Shown: piece after piece, positions 1 to 6,058 of the stretch
Position numbering within the stretch: the first letter of the stretch is position 1
How the letters are laid out: each line of letters opens with the position of its first letter
NCBI GenBank assembly: GCA_027023115.1
Contig: JALVWZ010000243.1
Coordinates: 1-9,895, forward strand
From: Thermaceae bacterium
GTDB taxonomy: Bacteria; Deinococcota; Deinococci; Deinococcales; Marinithermaceae
Direction: 5' to 3'
DNA length: 9,895 nucleotides
Translations under genes and position numbers: made by a program
The notes under the pieces: generated by a model
Seen by the model: only the letters and a program-made list of their open reading frames with translations
Databases searched by the model: none
Told to the model about the DNA's origin: nothing

Positions 1-491
1 CTATCAAATTCAGCGTTTCGATACCTCAAGACGCTTCCTTGCAAGGTAGCTATCGAACCGCGCTCAGCTTTACCACCGAGCCCAAGCCGGGTGAGTACAA
101 GGGCGTTAACGTGCTGGTCAATACACGGGCAGTGGTGGTGGTTTACGTCACTATCCAGGGCACCGAAAAGCCGGCGGCGGTGTTGCAGGGCGTTAGCCTG
201 GTTACGGCTAAAGAGGGTGGGCGCAAGCTGGTGGCCGACGTGGTCAACAAAGGTAACGTCTACCTGCGCCTAAACGGCGAGTTGCGGTTCATAAACGCCA
301 AGGGCGAGGTGGTAAAGAGAGCGCCCTTGCCCGAGCGGGTGCTATTGCGCGACGGTTTGGTGCGCTATGAGTTGCCCGTTCCAGCCGACCTGCCCGAAGA
401 CGTGGTGTTGGCGGCCATCGAGATCCAGCCGCAGGGTCCGGCGAAGAGCTACGGCGGGCCGCCTCTCTATGGGGAAGTGGACCTGAAATGA
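1..491 (+). CDS. C-terminal part of a beta-rich, possibly PapD-like periplasmic chaperone (5' end outside window)
   Basis: The reading frame is open from base 3 with no stop and no convincing start, so the gene begins before the window; the TTG at 39 is internal. About 162 residues are visible. They are almost all beta-strand-like: a stretch beginning GSYRTALSF, then a long hydrophobic strand (TRAVVVVYVTIQGT), then a second half with alternating strands (VVNKGNVYLRLNGELRFI, RYELPVPADLP) ending in GEVDLK. This two-part Ig-like layout, with a strongly hydrophobic strand near the domain junction, resembles PapD-family pilus chaperones. The resemblance is by eye only, and no diagnostic chaperone signature was confirmed. 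Any Ig-fold secreted protein could look the same. Its stop overlaps the ATG of the next gene (ATGA), so the two are translationally coupled and probably act together at the cell envelope. Coding status is confident; function is tentative. Confidence 0.8.
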   Translation, partial: IKFSVSIPQDASLQGSYRTALSFTTEPKPGEYKGVNVLVNTRAVVVVYVTIQGTEKPAAVLQGVSLVTAKEGGRKLVADVVNKGNVYLRLNGELRFINAKGEVVKRAPLPERVLLRDGLVRYELPVPADLPEDVVLAAIEIQPQGPAKSYGGPPLYGEVDLK

Positions 492-1255
492 AATGGCTGG
501 TCCTGACAGCCGTGGTGCTATTTTCGAGCCTGGGTTGGGCGCAAACATGGTATTACAACGTTGATCAGGACACCCGCCTCGACCCCGACACCGTAAACTT
601 CGCCCCCACGGCCAACGACATGCTCTGCGCCGCCCTGCTCGAGTCCGGCACTACTCCCGCCGGCGGAGCAACCGTGAGCAACCTGAGCCTGCCGCCGTTT
701 TGCCCGTCCGACCCGCCGGTAGTGGTCTGGGGCACCGACCCGGACAGTGGCGATACGGTCTACGCGGCGTTGCTGGTCGTCAAGTTTTGGGGTAAGAATA
801 GGGCCAACAACGGCAATACCGGTACTGATCGGCTAATAAGCGTGATAAAGCAATCTTACGGCTTCGAGGTGGACGCAAGCGGCGACCTCGATCAGGCCGA
901 CGGCCAGTTCTCGCCCCCGTTCACCACGCCGCCCGTAAGCTCGCCCGTGGCCGGCAGTGGCTGGCAGCGCTGGCAAAGCAGCCAGGATCTTTCGCTATTG
1001 GATCCGCAAGTCAGTGATGTCCAGAACCATGGGTGGTGGAACAGCACCTGCCAGCAGCTATACGGATATGGCTCTCGTTGCTGGAGTGCCGTCTTCACCT
1101 GGGCCCTGCCGGTGCGCCTGGTGGTGCACGGTGGCGAAAAGGGGAGCTATCAGCTGACCCTGGAGCCCAAACAGTTCGTCCAGAAGACCGCCGCCACGCT
1201 CGGCGTCCAAGGCGGCGAGCTAACCAGACCCAGCATCGTGCCTTGGCGCAAGTAG
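488..1255 (+). CDS. Secreted protein of unknown function, Trp-rich with four cysteines
   Basis: The family is not recognised. The ATG overlaps the stop of the upstream gene (ATGA) and is preceded by a purine-rich GGGGAAGTGG about 8 bases upstream, which supports this start. Residues 1-18 form a signal peptide (Lys2, hydrophobic core LVLTAVVLF, likely cleavage after GWA), so the protein is exported. The mature part of about 237 residues has four cysteines (C47, C72, C188, C198), enough for two disulfides. It is rich in Trp, including a WW pair at 183-184, and has a Pro/Ser-rich stretch near 142-157. No transmembrane segment follows the signal peptide and no lipobox is visible. Coupling to the possible chaperone suggests a partner or client such as a surface subunit or adhesin, but this is inference from position. 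It ends 3 bases from the stop of the convergent barrel gene. Confidence 0.85.
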   Translation: MKWLVLTAVVLFSSLGWAQTWYYNVDQDTRLDPDTVNFAPTANDMLCAALLESGTTPAGGATVSNLSLPPFCPSDPPVVVWGTDPDSGDTVYAALLVVKFWGKNRANNGNTGTDRLISVIKQSYGFEVDASGDLDQADGQFSPPFTTPPVSSPVAGSGWQRWQSSQDLSLLDPQVSDVQNHGWWNSTCQQLYGYGSRCWSAVFTWALPVRLVVHGGEKGSYQLTLEPKQFVQKTAATLGVQGGELTRPSIVPWRK

Positions 1256-1258
1256 CCC

Positions 1259-4192
1259 TTACCCGCCCTTCCTAACAAGCACGCCGCCGCCGACCTTGAC
1301 CAGGGTTCCGTTCTTGAGCCTGGCGACGGCTTGGAAGCGTAGTGTGCCGCTGGCGTCTTCCGGCACCGTGAACCGGCCCCGCCAGTCGGCGCCCGCGCCC
1401 TGCAGGGGAATCTTCTGACCGTTCACTTCCAGCCAGCACTCGCTGACGATGGCGTACCAGTGCACGGCGACCTGCAGACGCTGGCCGGGTTTGGCGACCG
1501 GCCGGGCGCGAATGACGCCCCAAGGAGCGCTGCGGCTTACCTGAATGAAGAAGGGGAAGCGCGCCTCGCCAGCGCCCGCAACGGCGCTGACCTGCAGCTG
1601 CAAGGGGCCCTGGTAATCTGCGGGGATGCGCAGGCGGCCGCTCCAGACGTGGTCCTCACCTTCGGGCAGGAGTACGCCAAGCACCTGCGCGCCTCGTTCT
1701 ATCAGCACCTTTTTGGCGCTGCCATTGAGCTTGACGCGCACCAGCGGCGCGGAGCCCGGTGGGGCAGTCTTTACCTCGGGTTCTACGCTGAGTATTTGCA
1801 GGCCGCCGCGGAAAACCTGCCGCTTGGGAGCGCGTACGGCCAGCTCGACCGAGGCCGTCTCGCCGGCGGCCAGCATTACGGTCGCCTCGCCCTTTACCAC
1901 CGTCCAGCCGGGTGGCAGCAGGTCTTGCAGGATGCGGGCGCTGTAAACGCCGGGCGGCAGGCCGGCCAGGGTGAAGGAGCCGTCTTCGTTCGTGAACAGC
2001 GAGGTCTTGCGGCCGCGTTCGTCTTCCAGCTCGACGGCGAAGCGCAGGGGAGTAGTTGGCCGCTCGCCTTCCACCACCACTTTCCCCTGCAGCATTGCCC
2101 GCGCCGCCACAGCCAGCTCGACGGTCGTGGTTTGCTTTAGCTTGACCGTTACCCGGGCCTCTCCGCGCAGCGCCACCAGCACCGCGGGCAGGCGGGAGCG
2201 GTCTATTTTTACGACGTACTCACCGGGGGGCAGCTCCAGCGTAAAACGGCCGCGGGCGTCGGTAATGGTGCTGAAACCGCCGGCGCGAACGGTAATGCCC
2301 TCGAGCAAGCGCTGGGGCCCGGCAAGCTCGACCACGCCGACGACCGTGCCGATACGCCGACCGCCGAAGAACTCGGTGACTTCCGGTGGCAACGTGACCA
2401 CCCAGGGCAGGTCCGCGGAGAGGCCGAAGCGGGTCTCGCCGCCGTACCACTCGCGGCTCAGATTGGCCCGCAGCATGGCGCCGCCCGCGGGCATTTCCAG
2501 GCCGAGGTTGGTGGAGAGGAGGGGCTTCCAGGGAGCCCACTCGAGACCAACGTGGCCGCGCAGGTACGAGCTGCCAGCGCGCACGCCGAGAGCGATCCGG
2601 TTCTTGCTGAGAGGCCACCCCAGTTGCCCGCCCACGTCCCAGAGCGTGAGCCCGCCCCAGCTGCTGGCCCGACTCGAGCCGGAAACGGTGAAAGACCAGT
2701 TGCCGCCGGCGTACTCGGCCTGCACCTCACCGCCGAGGTCGCTCCAGGGGTCGGGCAGGTCGAGGGTGGCGCCCGCCAGCAAGCGCAGGCGATCCGCTCC
2801 GGCGGTGGCGGCTACGTAGAAGGGCAGCGGGCTTTCGATGCGCATCCTCTCGTTGTTGCTGCTGGCCGCCAGGCTCCAGTCGAGCACGCCCGCGCCCGTC
2901 CAGCTAATCTGCCCGCCCAAAGAGGCTTCTTTCGGGTCGGCGTCGGCCGACATTCCAAAGCGGACGGCTTCGCCCGCCTTCCAGTTGCCGCTAAGCTGCA
3001 GGCGCAGCGGCAGCTTGCGGTAGCTGAAAGAGTAGCCGAGGCTGCCGTAAACGCGCGGCTCGAGCGGCAGATAGCTCAGCTCGGCGTTGAGTGAGTCCGA
3101 CTTGAGCCCCTTCACCAGGTTGCTGGCCCGGGCGTGCAGCCCCAGGCTGGCTTGCAGGTGAAAGCCGGGGTCGCGGTTGAGGCTGGCGGAAAAGCCATAG
3201 CTGGCGTTTCCTTCGGAAACGTCTATGTTCAGGCTCCCGCGCGGCTGTGGTCCCGACAGCGAGAGGGCGACGCTAAGATTGTTCTCGCCCAGTCCCAGGG
3301 CAACGCCGTAGCTGGGTCCGAAGGCGATGCTGAAGTAGCCGCCTTCGAAGCTGACGGTAGCGCTACCGGCCGGCGTGCCGCCCAGGGCGTAGCCAGCACC
3401 GAAATTGAAGTGGGCGAAGTCGGACAGGGGGCCGGCCAGCGCCGCCGCCACCGAAAAGCTGCCGGGGTAGCTGTAATAGAGCCCCAACCGCCCCAGGAGG
3501 CGAAAGCGGCCGTCTTTTTCGCGGCGGGGAGCGGTGACCGAAACGAATCCTTTCTTTTCCAGGTCGGAGCGCTGCGAGCGGATACTGATCTCGAGGGTGT
3601 CGTAAGAGGTCACCGGGATCTCGACGGTCTTGGTGGCGCCCGCCGCTAGCTCAACGCGGGTGTAAAAAACCGGGTCGCCGTCGGTGTTGGTAATCCGTAC
3701 CAGGTAGGAGTCGGCCCCGTTGCCGCTGTTCGCGAGACTCAAATCGAAGTAGCTAATCGGCGGCACGAAACTGACTTGACTTGGCCAGCGCGCCTCCAGA
3801 CCGGGTTTGAAGAGCGCCTCGGTGTAGGCGTGGGCACTGGCGTTGGCGGCGCGAACCGTCAGTTCGTCCCGCGCCCCCGCGGGGGCGTTTGCGGGCACGC
3901 GCACGCTGACGGCCAGGTAGTTGGGGCGCTCGGGGCTGAGCCGCAGGGTGCGCTCGGGGCTGAGCAGCGGCCAGCCGTGTGCCGAGGTGTAGCTGGTCTT
4001 TACCTCGCCGCTGCCGTAGACCGCGAAGACGTGGGTAACCACCTGTCCGGGGAGCGCTCTTTGCGTTTCCGGCGAGGTGCGCTCTAGGTGAACGCCGCCG
4101 GCTAAGGCCAGCGACGAAAGGAGCGCAAGAAATACCAGTAAACGCCGCCAATCCGGCGGAGAAACGGTAGAAATACGCCCCGAGCGGTCCAT
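1259..4192 (-). CDS. Large outer-membrane beta-barrel protein with Ig-like and carboxypeptidase-regulatory-like domains
   Basis: The protein has 977 residues from the ATG at 4192; an in-frame TTG at 4219 would add nine residues but lies upstream of the likely -10 box. Residues 1-31 form a signal peptide (RR, then LLVFLALLSSLALA). Residues 35-220 are Ig-like, including a NEW3-like stretch around PANAPAGARDELTV. Residues about 230-600 are a long series of alternating amphipathic strands rich in Gly and aromatics with short turns (e.g. YYSYPGSFSVAAAL, YGSLGYSFSY), as expected of a large beta-barrel. Residues about 613-690 and 700-785 are two transthyretin/CarboxypepD_reg-like units (TITDARGRFTLELPPGEYVV; EDGSFTLAGLPPGVYSARI). 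The rest is two Ig-like modules. It is probably anchored in the outer membrane. The signal-Ig-barrel-plug-like order recalls fimbrial ushers, but I see no usher signature, so an export or surface-anchoring role is only a hypothesis. Confidence 0.85.
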   Translation of the reverse strand: MDRSGRISTVSPPDWRRLLVFLALLSSLALAGGVHLERTSPETQRALPGQVVTHVFAVYGSGEVKTSYTSAHGWPLLSPERTLRLSPERPNYLAVSVRVPANAPAGARDELTVRAANASAHAYTEALFKPGLEARWPSQVSFVPPISYFDLSLANSGNGADSYLVRITNTDGDPVFYTRVELAAGATKTVEIPVTSYDTLEISIRSQRSDLEKKGFVSVTAPRREKDGRFRLLGRLGLYYSYPGSFSVAAALAGPLSDFAHFNFGAGYALGGTPAGSATVSFEGGYFSIAFGPSYGVALGLGENNLSVALSLSGPQPRGSLNIDVSEGNASYGFSASLNRDPGFHLQASLGLHARASNLVKGLKSDSLNAELSYLPLEPRVYGSLGYSFSYRKLPLRLQLSGNWKAGEAVRFGMSADADPKEASLGGQISWTGAGVLDWSLAASSNNERMRIESPLPFYVAATAGADRLRLLAGATLDLPDPWSDLGGEVQAEYAGGNWSFTVSGSSRASSWGGLTLWDVGGQLGWPLSKNRIALGVRAGSSYLRGHVGLEWAPWKPLLSTNLGLEMPAGGAMLRANLSREWYGGETRFGLSADLPWVVTLPPEVTEFFGGRRIGTVVGVVELAGPQRLLEGITVRAGGFSTITDARGRFTLELPPGEYVVKIDRSRLPAVLVALRGEARVTVKLKQTTTVELAVAARAMLQGKVVVEGERPTTPLRFAVELEDERGRKTSLFTNEDGSFTLAGLPPGVYSARILQDLLPPGWTVVKGEATVMLAAGETASVELAVRAPKRQVFRGGLQILSVEPEVKTAPPGSAPLVRVKLNGSAKKVLIERGAQVLGVLLPEGEDHVWSGRLRIPADYQGPLQLQVSAVAGAGEARFPFFIQVSRSAPWGVIRARPVAKPGQRLQVAVHWYAIVSECWLEVNGQKIPLQGAGADWRGRFTVPEDASGTLRFQAVARLKNGTLVKVGGGVLVRKGG

Positions 4193-4201
4193 TCGTAATA
4201 T

Positions 4202-4207
4202 ATTGTA
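4202..4207 (-). promoter_or_regulatory. Candidate -10 box of the beta-barrel gene
   Basis: Read on the minus strand, TACAAT ends nine bases before the ATG at 4192. There is room for only a few bases of leader and there is no Shine-Dalgarno sequence, so the transcript is probably leaderless or nearly so. A second possible box, TATATT (4202-4197), overlaps it. No good -35 is visible at 16-19 bases. Confidence 0.4.
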
Positions 4208-4230
4208 CCCGCTGGGCAAGCCCCTTTTTG

Positions 4231-4244
4231 CCCCCGAATGGGGG
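4231..4244. repeat. Short hairpin in the divergent promoter region
   Basis: CCCCC, loop GAAT, then GGGGG gives a perfect 5-bp stem with a tetraloop. It lies between the divergent barrel and VanW genes, about 24 bases upstream of the barrel -10. A T5 run (4225-4229) precedes it on the plus strand, so on the minus strand a hairpin followed by CAAAAA is not terminator-like. It could be an operator or chance in GC-rich DNA. Confidence 0.25.
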
Positions 4245-4265
4245 TCTTCGCCGCCCTGGCCGGTA

Positions 4266-4299
4266 TTGACTCATGGCGGGGTTGAATGTGTTGTAGGAT
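4266..4299 (+). promoter_or_regulatory. Weak candidate promoter of the VanW-domain gene
   Basis: TTGACT (4266-4271) is a good -35 and TAGGAT (4294-4299) a fair -10. The 22-base spacer is too long for a standard sigma-70 promoter, so only one of the two may be used. A start after TAGGAT would give a short leader carrying the Shine-Dalgarno GGAGAAG at 4309-4315, seven bases or fewer from the ATG at 4320. Confidence 0.25.
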
Positions 4300-4319
4300 A
4301 AACAGAGCGGAGAAGCGGA

Positions 4320-5492
4320 ATGCTTTCGATTAGAGCAATAATTTTAACACTATTTTTATCCGCGCCGGTTTGGGCTCAGGTCAACGCGGTTTGGGTCATC
4401 AAAGACTTCGAGATTGCCGGCGGCAAGCTGCAGGGATACGTGGGCACGAAGGTCTACCCGGTTTCCAGCGAGGCGGACGTGCGCGCCCTGGCTGGGGTGG
4501 TGCGGCGCGAGGTCAAGCCGGCTCGCTGGGTCTACGAAAAGGGTCGCGGCTGGGTGGCTCTGCAGCGGCGCGGTTACCAAATGAACGTGGACGAGGCGGT
4601 GCAACTTTACCGCCAAGCCGTTCAGGCGGGGAAGAGCCAGTTCGTCATTCCGGTTAAGACCGTCGAACCCAGGCCGAGCGTCGTGGATTGGGCGCGGCGC
4701 GGGGTTCTCGACCTGATCGGCGAGGGGGTAAGCAACTTTTGGGGCTCGAGCCGGGCGCGGGTGCGTAACATTTACACCGGCGCCGCCAAACTGAACGGTA
4801 CCTGGATCCCCCGGGGCGCTACTTTTTCCTTCAACAAAGCGGTGGGCCCCATCGACGAGGACCACGGCTTTTTGGAGTCGCTGGTGATAGTCGGCGACGC
4901 TACCGAGAAGGGCGTGGGCGGCGGTATCTGCCAGGTCTCGACCACCACCTTCCGCGCCGCTTTCTTCAGCGGCCTGCCCATCGCCGAGCGCCATCCGCAC
5001 AGCTATCAGCTCCATTACTACCGGCCGTTGGGGCTCGACGCCACCATCTACCAGCCGTGGCGCGACCTGAAGTTCATCAACGATACCCCCGGCGACGTGC
5101 TGATTCTCACCCAAATAAAGGGCACCCGTCTCTATGTGCGTTTCTTTGGCACCCCCGACCGTGAGGTGACCTGGAGCGGCCCGGCCATCAAAGACCGCAA
5201 GCCGCCGCTGCCGCCGCGCGAGATCGTGGACGAGACCATGGACCCGGGAACGCGCAAGAAAGTAGACTGGGCCGCCGCCGGCCTGACCGCCACCATAACC
5301 CGGCACGTCAAGTACGCCGACGGTCGCGAGTTGAACGACGTATTCACCAGCGTCTACCGCCCCTGGGGCGACGTCTACTTGGTGGGGCCCGAGCCCCTCA
5401 AAGAGGTCGAGCCAGAACTCAGCCCCGAGGTGCCGCTGCCGCCGGTAATCGGCGAGTCCGCGGCGCAGACCGGCACCGCGGCGCAGCAGTAG
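4320..5492 (+). CDS. Secreted VanW-domain protein
   Basis: The ATG follows a good Shine-Dalgarno (GGAGAAG, 4309-4315). Residues 1-19 are a signal peptide (LSIRAIILTLFLSAPVWA, cleavage after A19). Residues about 35-115 resemble the peptidoglycan-binding-like domain that often precedes VanW. Residues about 145-270 are the VanW domain, with its hallmark GGGICQVSTTTF (200-211, Cys204) and ERHPHSYQ (223-230). Residues about 283-358 look like a G5-type beta domain, followed by a Pro/Glu-rich and Gln/Ala-rich tail. VanW was named from a vancomycin-resistance cluster, but the domain is widespread and its biochemical role is unsettled, so no resistance is implied. The protein probably acts in the periplasm or on the cell wall. 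It is transcribed divergently from the barrel gene, from a shared 127-bp region. The family call is confident; the function is not. Confidence 0.92.
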   Translation: MLSIRAIILTLFLSAPVWAQVNAVWVIKDFEIAGGKLQGYVGTKVYPVSSEADVRALAGVVRREVKPARWVYEKGRGWVALQRRGYQMNVDEAVQLYRQAVQAGKSQFVIPVKTVEPRPSVVDWARRGVLDLIGEGVSNFWGSSRARVRNIYTGAAKLNGTWIPRGATFSFNKAVGPIDEDHGFLESLVIVGDATEKGVGGGICQVSTTTFRAAFFSGLPIAERHPHSYQLHYYRPLGLDATIYQPWRDLKFINDTPGDVLILTQIKGTRLYVRFFGTPDREVTWSGPAIKDRKPPLPPREIVDETMDPGTRKKVDWAAAGLTATITRHVKYADGRELNDVFTSVYRPWGDVYLVGPEPLKEVEPELSPEVPLPPVIGESAAQTGTAAQQ

Positions 5493-5698
5493 CCCGGCTG
5501 TTCATTTCGTCAATCGCACATTCGCCGGTTTTCGCAAGCGAGGCGCAATATTGCTTGCCAAACCCTGCCGGGCGCAATGCGGGAATAACTTCGCAACATT
5601 CGCAAAACAGACCCCGAAACGCTACGCATTGCAGGGAAGAGCGCCCTACGAGACCCGCCGGCCGGAACACGGCGCTCCCCCGTCCACTAAAATGAAGC
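5493..5698. other. Gene-free spacer with repeated TTCGCAA and nested palindromes
   Basis: No credible gene lies in these 206 bases. TTCGCAA occurs three times (5531-5537, 5590-5596, 5599-5605). ACATTCGC occurs at 5518-5525 and 5596-5603, and GGCGCAAT at 5542-5549 and 5571-5578. GCAATATTGC (5545-5554) is a perfect 10-bp palindrome. GCAAGC/GCTTGC (5534-5539/5553-5558) and GCAATGCG/CGCATTGC (5574-5581/5625-5632) are inverted repeats. This could be an operator cluster or structured RNA upstream of the mazG-like operon, or a decayed repeat. It contains no clear terminator for the VanW gene. Confidence 0.4.
5688..5693 (+). promoter_or_regulatory. Candidate -10 box for leaderless transcription of the MazG-like gene
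   Basis: TAAAAT lies only five bases before the ATG at 5699, and no Shine-Dalgarno precedes that ATG. This is the layout of a leaderless promoter of the TANNNT type seen in Deinococcota. The -35 region is poor. The box also supports 5699 as the true start. Confidence 0.5.
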
Positions 5699-6049
5699 AT
5701 GCCCCTCGACCCGAGTGCACCCGACCTGAACACTTATCAGCGGAAGTCGCGCAAGACCTGGAGCCTGATCCACACCGACCACCCCATCACCTACCCCACC
5801 CTGGGCCTGGTCAACGAGGCCGGCGAGCTGGCCGGCAAGGTCAAGAAGATCTTCCGCGACAAGGGCGGCGTGATCGGCCCCGAAGACCGCGAGGCCATCA
5901 AGTACGAGCTGGGCGACGTGCTTTGGTATCTGGCGCAGATTGCCACCGAGCTGGACCTGAGCTTGCGTGAGGTGGCCGAGGCCAACCTGGAAAAGCTCTT
6001 CGACCGGCTCGAGCGCGGCGTCATCAAGGGCGAGGGAGACCACCGCTAG
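5699..6049 (+). CDS. MazG-like nucleoside triphosphate pyrophosphohydrolase
   Basis: This is a 116-residue, all-alpha protein of the MazG/dUTPase superfamily. The metal-binding signature is complete: EAGE (Glu40, Glu43) in LGLVNEAGELAGKVKK, then ELGD (Glu70, Asp73) in YELGDVLWYLAQIATELD, i.e. ExxE followed by ExxD. Such enzymes hydrolyse (d)NTPs to the monophosphate and pyrophosphate, often cleaning the pool of damaged or non-canonical nucleotides. The exact substrate cannot be read from the sequence. The length fits single-domain members and not the two-domain MazG of E. coli. It is cytosolic, with no signal peptide. The start is set by the -10 box five bases upstream. Its stop codon overlaps the Shine-Dalgarno of the amidase gene, so the two form an operon. 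Confidence 0.93.
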   Translation: MPLDPSAPDLNTYQRKSRKTWSLIHTDHPITYPTLGLVNEAGELAGKVKKIFRDKGGVIGPEDREAIKYELGDVLWYLAQIATELDLSLREVAEANLEKLFDRLERGVIKGEGDHR

Positions 6050-6053
6050 GAGG
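6048..6053 (+). promoter_or_regulatory. Strong Shine-Dalgarno of the amidase gene, overlapping the upstream stop
   Basis: AGGAGG, five bases before the ATG at 6059, is the strongest ribosome-binding site in the window. It overlaps the TAG stop (6047-6049) of the MazG-like gene. This pattern favours translational coupling and fixes the amidase start. Confidence 0.75.
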
Positions 6054-6058
6054 TTCCC

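Noticed and set aside
1460..2140. Plus-strand open frame of about 226 codons inside the barrel gene
   Set aside because: It lies opposite the transthyretin-like domains of the minus-strand gene and its product is low-complexity Ala/Gly/Gln-rich with no ribosome-binding site.
1259..4192. Calling the barrel gene a bona fide fimbrial usher
   Set aside because: No usher signature (PGPF-type motif) was found and the gene faces the possible chaperone gene convergently; the likeness is architectural only.
4356..5306. Open frame of about 316 codons antisense to the VanW gene
   Set aside because: The plus strand has signal peptide, Shine-Dalgarno and VanW motifs; the antisense product has none and a composition typical of shadow frames.
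4320..5492. Vancomycin-resistance gene
   Set aside because: VanW domains are widespread outside resistance clusters and no vanH, vanA/B or vanX is nearby.
5419..5733. Minus-strand frame of 104 codons across the VanW-mazG spacer
   Set aside because: It overlaps two real genes, has no promoter or ribosome-binding site and encodes no recognisable protein.
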